NCBI RefSeq assembly: GCF_035325925.1
Contig: NZ_DAOKZA010000001.1
Span: forward strand, 62,001 to 126,000
Length of the DNA stretch: 64,000 nucleotides
Source: Calidifontimicrobium sp035325925
GTDB taxonomy: Bacteria > Pseudomonadota > Gammaproteobacteria > Burkholderiales > Burkholderiaceae_C
Direction of reading: 5' to 3'
The notes under the pieces are model-generated. The model had not been told where the DNA came from and made no database searches. It saw nothing but the letters and a program-made list of their open reading frames with translations. The translations under genes and the position numbers were made by a program. Below are positions 12,362 through 21,544 of the stretch, one piece after another (the stretch's first letter is position 1; the number at the start of each line of letters is the position of its first letter).

Positions 12362-13786
12362 ATGGGGCCGCGATCATCGCGACTGGGACACCGGCATCTT
12401 CGGGCTGCGCTGTGCCGGGCGCTGGTCATTGTCGCGGTGGTGTCGCCGGCATCCGCCGCGCCCTTCCTGGTCACCGCGACCGGGTTCGACTTCGGTGATG
12501 TCGCGCTCGGGTCGACCTCGCCGAACCAGACGGTGACGGTCACCAACGTCAGCGGCACGTCGCAGACGTTGAACCTCGCCGGGGGTGCCGCCGGCGTTTT
12601 CGGTGGTGTTCAGAACTGCCAGGGCGTCACGCTCGCTTCCGGCGCCTCCTGTCAGGTCGACTACCGTTTCACACCGACGACCCTGGGGCCCGTGTCCGGT
12701 GTGACCAGCCTCGATGTCAACGGCCAGCTGGCGACCTTCGCCTTCGAAGGCAACGGCGTCGCGGCCTTCCGCATCAGCCCGTTGTCGTTCGACTTCGGCC
12801 ACGTCGCGGTCGGCGGCACGTCGTCGAAGCAGACCGTCACCATCACCAACGTCAGTGGCTCGCCGCAGCTGCTGAGTCTCGCCGGGGGTGCCGCGGGCGT
12901 GTTCGGCGGCGTGCAGAACTGCCAGGGCGTCACGCTCGCACCCGGTGCCTCGTGCCAGGTCGACTACGAGTTCAAGCCCGCGGTGACGGGTGCCGTCACG
13001 GGGTCGACCAGCCTCGAGGTCAACGGCCAGCCGGCGTCGTTCTCGTTCAAGGGCTTCGGCGGCAGTGGTGGCCCGGTGTTCTCGATTTCACCGCTCGAGT
13101 TCGACTTCGGCAACGTTTCGCTCGGCGCGTCCTCCCCGAAGCAGACGGTCACCATCACCAACGTCAGCGGCACGCCGCAGACGTTGAACCTCGCCGGCGG
13201 TGCGGCCGGTGTGTTCGGCGGCGTGCAGAACTGCCAGGGCGTGACCCTGGCGCCGGGAGCCTCGTGCCAGGTCGACTACGCGTTTTCGCCCACGCAGTAT
13301 GGCCCCGCCAGCGGCACGACGACGCTCGAGGTCAACGGCCAGCCAGCGACGTTCAGCTTCAAGGGCGCGGGCATCGATCCCTTCCTCATCACACCGATCG
13401 CTTTCGACTTCGGTGAAGTCGAACTCGGCATGACCTCGCCGGCGCAGATCGTCGACATCATCAATGTCAGCGGGGCGCAGCAACTGTTGAGTCTGGCCGG
13501 CGGCGCGGCGGGCGTGTTCGGCGGCGTGCAGAACTGCCAGGGCATCACGCTGGATCCCGGCGAGGGCTGCCAGGTCGCCTACGAGTTCACGCCACAGTCC
13601 CTGGGTCTGGCATCGTTCACGACGACCTTGCTCGTGAACCAGCAGCAGGCCTCCTTCTCCTTCGTCGGCGTCGGGGTGGCCCGGGGCGGCACGGTGCCGG
13701 AACCGGGATCGCTCGCCGCAGCGATCGTCGCGTTGTCAGTGCTCGCGGCCACCCGCCGCCGCGCAAGCTTGCGTGCGACCCGCTGA
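12362..13786 (+). CDS. Choice-of-anchor D repeat protein with PEP-CTERM sorting signal
   Basis: A 474-residue secreted protein. An N-terminal signal peptide (hydrophobic ALCRALVIVAVV, cleavage near SASA) is followed by four tandem immunoglobulin-like repeats of 101-104 residues. Each repeat contains FDFGxVxxG near its start, NVSG, the nearly invariant GGAAGVFGGVQNCQG, and a second cysteine in the (A/E)(S/G)CQV motif, so each repeat probably forms one disulfide. The C-terminus has a canonical PEP-CTERM tripartite tail: VPEPGSLAA, a hydrophobic helix and RRR. Proteins of this kind are processed by an exosortase and released or anchored at the cell surface. The repeats are also alike at DNA level (period 303/312/303 bp), suggesting recent duplication or ongoing homogenisation. 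Confidence 0.9.
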   Translation: MGPRSSRLGHRHLRAALCRALVIVAVVSPASAAPFLVTATGFDFGDVALGSTSPNQTVTVTNVSGTSQTLNLAGGAAGVFGGVQNCQGVTLASGASCQVDYRFTPTTLGPVSGVTSLDVNGQLATFAFEGNGVAAFRISPLSFDFGHVAVGGTSSKQTVTITNVSGSPQLLSLAGGAAGVFGGVQNCQGVTLAPGASCQVDYEFKPAVTGAVTGSTSLEVNGQPASFSFKGFGGSGGPVFSISPLEFDFGNVSLGASSPKQTVTITNVSGTPQTLNLAGGAAGVFGGVQNCQGVTLAPGASCQVDYAFSPTQYGPASGTTTLEVNGQPATFSFKGAGIDPFLITPIAFDFGEVELGMTSPAQIVDIINVSGAQQLLSLAGGAAGVFGGVQNCQGITLDPGEGCQVAYEFTPQSLGLASFTTTLLVNQQQASFSFVGVGVARGGTVPEPGSLAAAIVALSVLAATRRRASLRATR

Positions 13787-13799
13787 ACCAAGGTTCAGC
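13782..13799 (+). terminator. Hairpin overlapping the PEP-CTERM gene stop codon
   Basis: A perfect 8-bp stem with a 2-nt loop, GCTGAACC-AA-GGTTCAGC, spans the TGA stop. There is no following T-run, so it is a weak candidate for a transcription terminator or an mRNA 3'-end stabiliser. Confidence 0.4.
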
Positions 13800-14010
13800 C
13801 GTTGACGTCGCGGCTCGATCGGGGGCTCAGGAAACTCGAACGCCCTCGAAATGCCCGAGACGGATCTGGGGAACGGGCTGCGGCAGCGCTGGAAGCGCGT
13901 GAACAGGGCGTCGCAGCCGTCGCCGTGCGCCGAGCCGGCCGACCCGCACCCCTTCCCTTGCCCCATGACGGCACCCCCCGAGGCGTACCGCGGCAGTGAG
14001 GCCGGCGCCC

Positions 14011-14484
14011 TCAGCCGCGCCGGCCGTGGGCGTTGGCCAGCGCTGCCAGGCCGATCCCGAGCGGCGGCAGGCCGGCCGGGGCCGGGACGGGCACCGGACG
14101 GATCGGGTCGTCGAGATCGACCTCCATGCGCATCGTCAGCCCCGGTGTGCCTGCCAGTTCGACGCCCAGCGCGTAGGGGAGGCCCACCGCCGGCATGTCG
14201 AGGGTGAAGGCCTCGCCCAGCGAGCCGAACAGCAGCCCGAGCCTGTCGACGGGGTCGGCGTTTCCCGGACTGGAGATCAATGCATCCGAGGCACCGGCAG
14301 TCCGCGCGTTCGTCGCCTTGACGGCGATGGCGCAGCTGCCGCGCTGGACCAGCGCGATGTTCCCGGCCGCGAAACCCGCGAAGTCCGCGGCGTTGCAGCC
14401 GCTCGTGTCGGTATTGCCGAGGCCCGGCAGCAGCTCGGCGGCCGACACCGCGGCCGTGACGTCACCGTTGCCCGACCAGCGCAT
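14011..14484 (-). pseudogene. PA-domain protein remnant with PEP-CTERM-like tail
   Basis: 157 codons from the first ATG; the frame stays open without a normal start codon back to a stop at 14677-14679. The core SGNGDVTAAV ... GNIALVQRGSCAIAVKATNA is a protease-associated (PA) domain, and the C-terminus VPVPAPAGLPPLGIGLAAL followed by GRRG resembles a VPxPAG-type exosortase sorting signal. The N-terminus lacks a signal peptide, which a surface PA protein should have. A hydrophobic segment (TLIVLAKVAVALGM) occurs upstream in another frame, consistent with a frameshift or deletion that destroyed the front of the gene. It could instead be a short intact gene; I favour a remnant. Confidence 0.5.
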
Positions 14485-14845
14485 CGGGTCGACGTCGACA
14501 CCGCAGACATGGTGGATGCTCAGGGGACCGGGCTGCGACAGGATGGTGGCCGACCCGACGGCCGCGATCAGCGGCGCCGCGGCGGCGGGATCAGGGTCCT
14601 GGCCAGGCCGCGAAGCGCGCCGCCGTCGAACGTCGGCGGGACATCCCGAGCGCGACGGCGACCTTCGCGAGAACGATCAACGTGCGCAGCGACGAACGGC
14701 GCGCGATCGGGGCTCAGCGAATCGGCACGGGCCGGCTGCGGTCCGCAGGCGCGACATCGGCGCCGCGGTCGCCACGGGATGGTTGCAGATGACCGGCGGG
14801 GCGGGCCGTGGTGTGCCCAGTGCCCGCCGCGAAACGCCGGACGGC
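14485..14845. other. Gap between PA remnant and chemotaxis operon
   Basis: About 360 bp with no supported intact gene. The part nearest the PA remnant probably holds its decayed 5' region (see that entry). No clear intrinsic terminator for the chemotaxis operon was found downstream of the MCP stop at 14846. Confidence 0.4.
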
Positions 14846-16579
14846 CTAGAACTGCTGCCAGTCGCCGTCGTCGATCGCGTCGGCGAGCACCGGCACGGGA
14901 CGGGTCGGCTTCGTGTCGGTCGCTGCGCTCGCGTTGGTCGGCGCGCGGGCGGGCTCGGCGGGGCGCGGCGGCATCGCGGGCGGCCGGGCGGGCGTCGGGG
15001 TGGGCGCACGTTCGGCCGCCGCGCTCGACACCGGTGCGCCGCCTTCGGCCAGCCGGAAGGTGCTGACCACGCCGGCCAGGCGCAGCGCCTGGTCCTTCAG
15101 GCTCTCGGCGGCCGCGGCACCTTCTTCGACCAGCGCGGCGTTTTGCTGCGTGACCTGGTCGAGCTGGCCCACCGCGGTGTTGACCTGCCCGATGCCGGTG
15201 CTCTGCTCGCGCGTTGCGGCGCTGATCTCGCCGATGATGTCGGTCACGCGCTGCACGCTGGCCACGATCTCGTGCATCGTCTTGCCGGCGTCGGCCACCA
15301 GCCGGGTGCCGGTGCCGACCTTGTCGACGCTGGTGCCGATCAGCGCCTTGATCTCCTTGGCCGCCTCGGCGCTGCGCTGCGCCAGGCTGCGCACCTCGCC
15401 GGCGACCACCGCGAAGCCGCGGCCCTGCTCGCCGGCGCGCGCCGCCTCGACCGCGGCGTTGAGCGCGAGGATGTTGGTCTGGAACGCGATGCCGTCGATG
15501 GTGCCGATGATGTCGGCGATCTTCTGGCTGCTGGCGTGGATCTGCTGCATCGTCTCGACGACCTCGGCCACCACCTGCCCGCCCTGGCGCGCGACGCCCG
15601 ACGCCGACACCGCGAGCTGGTTGGCCTGCGCGGCCGAGTCGGCGCTGTGGCGCAGCGTGCTGGCCAGCTGTTCCATCGACGCCGCGGTCTGCTGCAGGCT
15701 CGCCGCGGCCTGCTCGGTGCGCGACGACAGGTCCTGGTTGCCGCTGGCGACCTCGCTGCTGGCCAGGCGGATGCCTTCGGTCGACGCGCGCACCTCGCCG
15801 ACGACGCGGCGCAGGCTGTCCTGCATCTGCGCGAGCGCGCGCAGCAGGTCGCCGATCTCGTCGCTGCGGTCGCTGTGCAGCGGCACCGCGAGGTCGCCGG
15901 CGCCGATGCGCCGGGCGTGCTCGACCGCCTCGCGCAGCGGGCGCACGATCGCACGCACCGCGAAACGCGTGGCCGTGCCGAGCAGCGCGAGCATCGCGAA
16001 CACCGCCGCGGCGACGCGCCAGACGGTGGCCTCGCGCGCCTGCGCGTTGTCGACGCGCATGGCGTCCCAGCGCTGCTGCTGCAGCGTCGCGAAGTCGCGC
16101 TGCGCCTGCACGTAGGTGGCGATCGCCGATGCCACGCTGTCGCGCACCGCGGCGGCGGCGGCATCGGCCTGGCCGTCGGCCTTGAGCTTCGCGGCGGCGT
16201 TGCGCGCGTCGATGTAGGCCTTGCGCGTCGCGGCCACGCGCTGCAGCGCGGCCTTCTCGTCGTCGTCGGTGGACAGCGCGTCGACCTGCTTGTGCAACTC
16301 GCTGATCTTCGCCGTGGTGGCCTGGATCTGCGGCGCCATCGTCGCCTCGACCGCCGGGTCGGCCGACAGCAGGCTGGCCAGCACGCGCGCGGCGTTGGTC
16401 TCGGTCAGCCCGGCCCAGCGCAGCGTGGCCTCGAGCTTGGCCTGCTGCGCCTGCTCGAGCTGGGCGCCGTGCGCGATCTGGCCGCGGGTGTGGATCAGCG
16501 TCGCGCCGAACAGCAGCGCGACCAGTGCGGCCATGGCCAGGGTGGGCAGCCACAGGCGCTGCGCGATCGAGAGTTTCAT
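14846..16579 (-). CDS. Methyl-accepting chemotaxis protein (with DWQQF tail)
   Basis: A 577-residue transducer. A membrane segment (about 11-30), a periplasmic four-helix-type ligand domain (about 31-190), a second membrane segment (about 190-212), a HAMP domain and a long cytoplasmic signalling hairpin follow in order. The conserved hairpin tip reads IDGIAFQTNILALNAAVEAA. After a proline/alanine-rich linker the protein ends in DWQQF, an xWxxF-type C-terminal pentapeptide known to tether CheR/CheB. It is the last gene of the operon, 47 bp after cheW. The ligand is unknown. The signalling domain is nearly identical to that of the other MCP in the operon. Confidence 0.93.
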   Translation of the reverse strand: MKLSIAQRLWLPTLAMAALVALLFGATLIHTRGQIAHGAQLEQAQQAKLEATLRWAGLTETNAARVLASLLSADPAVEATMAPQIQATTAKISELHKQVDALSTDDDEKAALQRVAATRKAYIDARNAAAKLKADGQADAAAAAVRDSVASAIATYVQAQRDFATLQQQRWDAMRVDNAQAREATVWRVAAAVFAMLALLGTATRFAVRAIVRPLREAVEHARRIGAGDLAVPLHSDRSDEIGDLLRALAQMQDSLRRVVGEVRASTEGIRLASSEVASGNQDLSSRTEQAAASLQQTAASMEQLASTLRHSADSAAQANQLAVSASGVARQGGQVVAEVVETMQQIHASSQKIADIIGTIDGIAFQTNILALNAAVEAARAGEQGRGFAVVAGEVRSLAQRSAEAAKEIKALIGTSVDKVGTGTRLVADAGKTMHEIVASVQRVTDIIGEISAATREQSTGIGQVNTAVGQLDQVTQQNAALVEEGAAAAESLKDQALRLAGVVSTFRLAEGGAPVSSAAAERAPTPTPARPPAMPPRPAEPARAPTNASAATDTKPTRPVPVLADAIDDGDWQQF

Positions 16580-16626
16580 TTCACGTTCCGGGGAGGCTTG
16601 GCAGAGGCGGGGCGGGCCGCGGGGCG

Positions 16627-17145
16627 TCAGCCGGCGCGGTCGATCAGGCCCATGTCGGCGCTGGTCATCAGCGCCTCGATGTCCATCAGGATCAGCATGC
16701 GCGCGGCCTGCTCTGTGCCGACGGTGCCGATGCCGGTGATGAAGCGCGCGTCGATCTGCGCGCTCAGCTCGGGCGCGGGCTTGATCTGCTCGGCGCCGAG
16801 TTCGAGCACGTCGGACACCGCGTCGACCACGGCGCCGACCACGCGGCCGCGCACGTTGAGCACGATGACGACGGTGAAGCCGTCGATCTCGGCGCGTTCG
16901 CAGCCGAGCTTGAGCCGCAGGTCGACGATCGGCACGATGACGCCGCGCAGGTTGACGACGCCCTTGAGGAACGCCGGGGCGTTGGCGATGCGCGTCGGCG
17001 GTTCGTACGAGCGGATCTCCTGCACGCGCAGGATGTCGATGCCGTACTCCTCGTCGCCGAGGCGGAAGGTCAGGTACTCGCCCTGCGCGGCGCGGCGCGC
17101 GGCCTCGGCGCGCGCGACGTGGGTGGTTTCGTGGATCATCTCCAT
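16627..17145 (-). CDS. cheW: Chemotaxis coupling protein CheW
   Basis: A 172-residue protein with a single CheW domain: EYLTFRLGDEEYGIDILRVQEIR at the start, then GVVNLRGVIVPIVDLR and VDAVSDVLEL. CheW bridges MCP hairpins to CheA in the receptor array. The N-terminal 22 residues are a short extension. A GAGGA ribosome site lies about 7 bp before the ATG. It lies between the two MCP genes, an order typical of betaproteobacterial che operons. Confidence 0.95.
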   Translation of the reverse strand: MEMIHETTHVARAEAARRAAQGEYLTFRLGDEEYGIDILRVQEIRSYEPPTRIANAPAFLKGVVNLRGVIVPIVDLRLKLGCERAEIDGFTVVIVLNVRGRVVGAVVDAVSDVLELGAEQIKPAPELSAQIDARFITGIGTVGTEQAARMLILMDIEALMTSADMGLIDRAG

Positions 17146-17172
17146 CGCAAGGTCCTCGGTCGGGGGGTGCGG

Positions 17173-18966
17173 TCAGAAGGTCTGCCAGTCGGCGGCGGCC
17201 GCCGCGGCGTCGCGGTCGGTGGCGACCGCGGCCTTGGGGTCAACGGCGGCGCGGTCGCCGGCGCGGCCGGCGGCGCGGTCGGGCGGCGGGGCGGACGGCC
17301 GGCGCGCACGCTGCAGCGCCTGCGCGGCGACCTGTGCCGACGCGGGCGCGGACGAGGGCATGGGCATGGGCACCGGTGCCGGTGCCGGTGCCGGTGCCAC
17401 GCCGTCGACGCGGAAGGTCGCGACCACCGCGGCGAGGCGCTGCGCCTGGTCCCTCAGGCTCTCGGCGGCGGCCGCCGACTGCTCGACCAGCGCGGCGTTC
17501 TGCTGCGTCATGCGGTCGAGCTCCGAGACCGCGGCGCCGACCTGGCCGATGCCCTGGCTCTGCTCGCCGGCGGCGGCACTGATCTCGCCGATGATGTCGC
17601 TCACGCGCTGCGCGCTGGCCATGATCTCGTCCATCGTCGCGCCGGCCTCGCCGACCAGCCTCGTGCCTTCGTGCACGCGCTCGACGCTGGTGCCGATCAG
17701 CGCCTTGATCTCCTTGGCCGCCTCGGCGCTGCGCTGCGCCAGGCTGCGCACCTCGCCGGCGACCACCGCGAAGCCGCGGCCCTGCTCGCCGGCGCGCGCC
17801 GCCTCGACCGCGGCGTTGAGCGCGAGGATGTTGGTCTGGAACGCGATGCCGTCGATGACGCCGATGATGTCGGCGATGCGCTTCGAGCTGGCGTCGATCT
17901 CGCCCATCGTCGCGACGACCTGCGCGACGACCGCGCCGCCGCGCTGCGCGACGTCGGCCGCCGACGAGGCCAGCTGGTTGGCCTGCGCCGCGGCGTCGGC
18001 GCTGTGGCGCACCGTGCCGGTGAGCTGCTCCATCGACGCGGCGGTCTGCTGCAGGTTGCTCGCGGTCTGCTCGGTGCGCGCGCTCAGGTCGGCGTTGCCG
18101 CTGGCGACCTCGCCGCTGGCGACCTGGATGCTGTCGGCCGCCCCGCGCACCTGGCCGACGATGCGCGCCAGCGCGGCCTGCATCTCGCGCTGCGCCTGCT
18201 GCAGCGCCGCGGTCTCGTCGCGGCCTCGCACCTCGATGCGGCCGGTGAGATCCCCGGTGGCGATGTCGTGCGCGAAGCGGCGCGCGCGCTCCACCGGCCC
18301 GCAGATCGAGGCCATGTTGGCCAGCGTCAGCGGCACCACGAGCAGCGCGGCCAGCGCCAGCGCCGCGGCGAACAGCGCCAGCGTCTCGCGCTCGGCGTCG
18401 GCGGCCGAGCGTCGCGCCGCGTCGGCCTCGGCGGCGAGCAGCGTCGTCAGCCTGGCCAGCAGCGCCTGCGACGCGTCCACATGCTCCTTGGCGCGCGCCA
18501 TCATGCGGTCGGCGGTGGTCGCGGTGTCGTAGCCCTCGGCCTCGAGCTGGCGGACCACCGGCTCGGTGGCCGCGGCGTAGGCTTCGACGCGCTGGCGCAG
18601 CTCGGCGAGCACGGCGTTGTCCTCGTCGTCGCCGCCGTCGCGCATGCGCTCGATCAGCTCGAGCGTGCGCGCGACGGTCTGGCGCCACTTGTCGCGGTAC
18701 GCCAGCACCTGCTCGGTGCGCTCGTAGTTGATGATCATGTCCTTCTCGTAGCGGCGCAGGTCGCCCATCGCCGAGCGCAGCTCGCCGGCCAGCGCCGCCT
18801 CGGCGACGACGTGGTCCGAGATCGCGTGGTTGACCTGCTGCATGCGGAACATGCCCCACAGGCCGGCGCCGCCGACGACGGCCAGCAGCAGCAGCACGAT
18901 GCCGATCGCGCCGAGCATGCGCGTGCGGATGCTGAACTGGCGCAGCAGGTGGACGATGGGGTTCAT
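17173..18966 (-). CDS. Methyl-accepting chemotaxis protein (with DWQTF tail)
   Basis: A 597-residue transducer. The start MNPIVHLLRQFSIRTRMLG is chosen because AGGAAG lies 8 bp upstream; an earlier in-frame codon would overlap cheA. Membrane segments lie at about 17-40 and 190-215, with a helical periplasmic sensing domain between them, then HAMP and the signalling hairpin (IDGIAFQTNILALNAAVEAA). A Pro/Ala repeat (APAPAPVPMPMP) forms a flexible linker to the terminal DWQTF, a CheR/CheB docking pentapeptide. It directly follows cheA. The ligand is unknown. Confidence 0.93.
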   Translation of the reverse strand: MNPIVHLLRQFSIRTRMLGAIGIVLLLLAVVGGAGLWGMFRMQQVNHAISDHVVAEAALAGELRSAMGDLRRYEKDMIINYERTEQVLAYRDKWRQTVARTLELIERMRDGGDDEDNAVLAELRQRVEAYAAATEPVVRQLEAEGYDTATTADRMMARAKEHVDASQALLARLTTLLAAEADAARRSAADAERETLALFAAALALAALLVVPLTLANMASICGPVERARRFAHDIATGDLTGRIEVRGRDETAALQQAQREMQAALARIVGQVRGAADSIQVASGEVASGNADLSARTEQTASNLQQTAASMEQLTGTVRHSADAAAQANQLASSAADVAQRGGAVVAQVVATMGEIDASSKRIADIIGVIDGIAFQTNILALNAAVEAARAGEQGRGFAVVAGEVRSLAQRSAEAAKEIKALIGTSVERVHEGTRLVGEAGATMDEIMASAQRVSDIIGEISAAAGEQSQGIGQVGAAVSELDRMTQQNAALVEQSAAAAESLRDQAQRLAAVVATFRVDGVAPAPAPAPVPMPMPSSAPASAQVAAQALQRARRPSAPPPDRAAGRAGDRAAVDPKAAVATDRDAAAAAADWQTF

Positions 18967-18982
18967 CGGGCAGACTTCCTGA

Positions 18983-21091
18983 TCAGTGGCGCGCACCGCG
19001 CACCAGGGAACCGACGTCGAGGATCAGCGCGACGCGGCCGTCGCCGAGGATCGTCGCGCCCGACACGTCGTCGACGCGGCGGTAGTTGACCTCGAGGTTC
19101 TTCACCACGACCTGCTGCTGGCCGAGCAGCTCGTCGACGAGCAGCGCGATGCGCCCGCCTTCGTCCTCGACGACGACCATGATCCCGGGCGGCTGCGCGT
19201 CGCGTCGCGGCACCGCGAACACGCGTTCGAGCTCGACCACCGGCAGGTACTCGTCGCGCACCTGCACCACGCGGCCGCTGCCGCCGATCGTGCGGATCGT
19301 GCCGGCGCGCACCTGGAACGACTCGACCACCGACGCCAGCGGCAGGATGTAGCACTCGTCGCCGACGCCCACGCTCATGCCGTCCATGATCGCCAGCGTC
19401 AGCGGCAGGCGCACCTTGACGCTCATGCCGTGACCCTCGGCCGAGTCGATCTCGACCGTCCCGCCGAGCGCGGTGATGTTCTTCTTCACGACGTCCATGC
19501 CGACGCCTCGGCCCGAGACGTCGGTGACCTGCTCGGCGGTGGAGAAGCCGGGCGCGAAGACCAGGTTCCAGACCTCGGCGTCGGTGAGCGTGTCGGGCGC
19601 GTCGATGCCCTTCTCGCGCGCCTTGGCCAGCAGCTTCGCGCGGCTGAGGCCCTTGCCGTCGTCGCGCACCTCGATGACGACGCTGCCGCCCTGGTGGCTG
19701 GCCACCAGCGTGATCGTGCCGTGCTCGGGCTTGCCACGCGCCAGCCGCTCGGCGGGCGTCTCGATGCCGTGATCGCAGCTGTTGCGCACCAGGTGCGTCA
19801 GCGGGTCGGTGATCTTCTCGACCAGCCCCTTGTCGAGCTCGGTCGCCTCGCCGTGCGTGACCAGCTCGACCTTCTTGCCGAGCTTGGCCGCGAGGTCGCG
19901 CAGCATGCGCGGGAAGCGGTTGAACACCAGCGACATCGGGATCATGCGGATCGACATCACCGCTTCCTGCAGGTCGCGCGTGTTGCGTTCCAGGTCCGCC
20001 AGGCCAGCGGCGAGCGCCTGCAGCGCGGCGCCTTCGACGCCCTTGCTGTTCTGCGCCAGCATCGCCTGCGTGATCACGAGTTCGCCGACGAGGTTGATCA
20101 GCTGGTCGACCTTGTCCACCGACACGCGCAGCGTCGACGACTCGACCGTCGCGCCGCGCGTTTCGCCGCGCGGCGCGGGGCGGACCACCGGGGCGGGCTG
20201 CGGCGGCGCGGGCGACGCGGCCGCGGCGGCCGGCGTGCCCGGCGCGTCGGCGAAGAAGCCGTAGCCGGGGTCGTCGGGCTGCGCCGGCGGAGCGCCGGGC
20301 GCGCCGGCGTGGAAGCCGTACCCCGGGCCGAGCGGCGCGATGCGGATCTGCTCGCGTGCGACGTGAAAGCCGAACAGGTCGAGCAACTCGGCGTCGGCGC
20401 TGGTGGTCAGCACCTTGTAGCGCCGCATGCCGTCGGCGGCGTGGCCGGCGTCGAGCGGCTCGATGGTGCCCAGGTCGGTGATCTCGCGGAACAGCTCGGC
20501 CAGGTTGTCGGCCAGCTCGGGCTGCTCGAGCGGCCCGATGGTGATCTCGAGCGCGCGCACCGCGGCTCGCGCGGCCGCCGCGGCGCCAGCGGCCGCGCCC
20601 TCGCTGGCCCCGGCCGCCGGCGCCGCGGCAGCAGCGGCCGGGGAGGGCGCGGCGGTCGGGGCGTGGGCCGGTGCACTGCCTTCGGCCAGCGCACGGATCG
20701 CCGCCAGCAGCTGCTGGGCGTCGACCGCGGCGACGTCGTGGCCCTGGTGCCGCGCCAGCTGCGCCTTCAGCGCGTCGCCGGCGGCGAGCAGCACGTCGAC
20801 CATCGCCGCGGTGGGCGCCAGCTCGTGGCGGCGCAGCCGGTCGAGCAGCGTCTCCATCTGGTGCGTCAGCTCGGCGACGTCGGCGAAACCGAAGGTCGCC
20901 GCGCCGCCCTTGACCGAGTGCGCGCAGCGGAACACCGCGTGCAGCGTCTCGTCGTCGACCCGGTCGAGGTCGATGTCGAGCAGCATCTGCTCCATCTGCT
21001 CGAGGTTCTCGCCGGCCTCCTCGAAGAAGACCTGGTAGAACTGGCTCAGGTCGATGCCCGCGGCGGCGCTGCCGGGCGTGGTGTCAGCCAT
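18983..21091 (-). CDS. cheA: Chemotaxis histidine kinase CheA
   Basis: A 702-residue kinase. The HPt domain carries phosphorylatable H58 (CAHSVKGGAATFGF). A long Ala-rich linker leads to a P2-like region (about 175-260), then a second linker. The dimerisation domain starts near 325 (SVDKVDQLINLVGELVI). The ATPase domain (about 390-560) has LVRNSCDHGIE, DDGKGL and GRGVGMDVV, and a C-terminal CheW-like domain (about 565-700) ends the protein. It phosphorylates CheY in response to the MCPs encoded downstream. AGGAG lies 7 bp before the ATG. The interdomain linkers are unusually Ala/Pro-rich but otherwise the protein looks complete. Confidence 0.96.
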   Translation of the reverse strand: MADTTPGSAAAGIDLSQFYQVFFEEAGENLEQMEQMLLDIDLDRVDDETLHAVFRCAHSVKGGAATFGFADVAELTHQMETLLDRLRRHELAPTAAMVDVLLAAGDALKAQLARHQGHDVAAVDAQQLLAAIRALAEGSAPAHAPTAAPSPAAAAAAPAAGASEGAAAGAAAAARAAVRALEITIGPLEQPELADNLAELFREITDLGTIEPLDAGHAADGMRRYKVLTTSADAELLDLFGFHVAREQIRIAPLGPGYGFHAGAPGAPPAQPDDPGYGFFADAPGTPAAAAASPAPPQPAPVVRPAPRGETRGATVESSTLRVSVDKVDQLINLVGELVITQAMLAQNSKGVEGAALQALAAGLADLERNTRDLQEAVMSIRMIPMSLVFNRFPRMLRDLAAKLGKKVELVTHGEATELDKGLVEKITDPLTHLVRNSCDHGIETPAERLARGKPEHGTITLVASHQGGSVVIEVRDDGKGLSRAKLLAKAREKGIDAPDTLTDAEVWNLVFAPGFSTAEQVTDVSGRGVGMDVVKKNITALGGTVEIDSAEGHGMSVKVRLPLTLAIMDGMSVGVGDECYILPLASVVESFQVRAGTIRTIGGSGRVVQVRDEYLPVVELERVFAVPRRDAQPPGIMVVVEDEGGRIALLVDELLGQQQVVVKNLEVNYRRVDDVSGATILGDGRVALILDVGSLVRGARH

Positions 21092-21133
21092 CGAGGACTC
21101 CTGCGGGGATGCCGCGGCGCGCAGCGCCTGCGA

Positions 21134-21496
21134 TCACTTGACGACCTTGCCGATGACCTCGATCAGCTTCGCGGGGTCGAACGGCTTGACCAGCCAGCCG
21201 GTGGCACCGGCGGCGCGCCCGGCCTGCTTCATCTGGTCGCTCGACTCGGTGGTCAGGATCAGGATCGGCGTGGTCTTGTACTTCGTGTTCTCGCGCAGCT
21301 TGCGCGTCAGGCCGATGCCGTCCAGGCGCGGCATGTTCTGGTCGGTGAGCACCAGGTGGAAGTCGCCCTTGCTGGCCTTGTCCCAGGCGTCGACGCCGTC
21401 GACCGCCTCGACGACGTGGAAGCCGGCGTTCTTCAGCGTGAACGACACCATCTGGCGCATCGACGCCGAGTCGTCCACCGCGAGGATTGAGTGCAT
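21134..21496 (-). CDS. cheY: CheY-like single-domain response regulator
   Basis: A 120-residue receiver with the full active site: D8-D9, phospho-acceptor D52 (LTDQNMPRLDG), T82 and K104. It has no output domain. Located between the CheZ-like gene and cheA, it is a natural CheA target. It differs clearly from the second CheY at 58097, which has the canonical SDINMPNMNG and sits with cheZ and motAB; this one may act as motor-binding CheY or as a phosphate sink. A GGAGAA site precedes the ATG. Confidence 0.9.
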   Translation of the reverse strand: MHSILAVDDSASMRQMVSFTLKNAGFHVVEAVDGVDAWDKASKGDFHLVLTDQNMPRLDGIGLTRKLRENTKYKTTPILILTTESSDQMKQAGRAAGATGWLVKPFDPAKLIEVIGKVVK

Positions 21497-21544
21497 GGGG
21501 TTCTCCGCGAGTCCTTGGGGATTTCGGTGCGTGGGCGGCGATCT

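Noticed and set aside
11710..12498. Plus-strand frame of 262 codons before the PEP-CTERM gene
   Set aside because: No recognisable motif, no ribosome site, and it overlaps the start of the well-supported gene in another frame.
14195..18532. 1445-codon plus-strand open frame
   Set aside because: It runs antisense through two MCPs and cheW; Ser/Ala/Arg-rich composition is typical of shadows of MCP genes.
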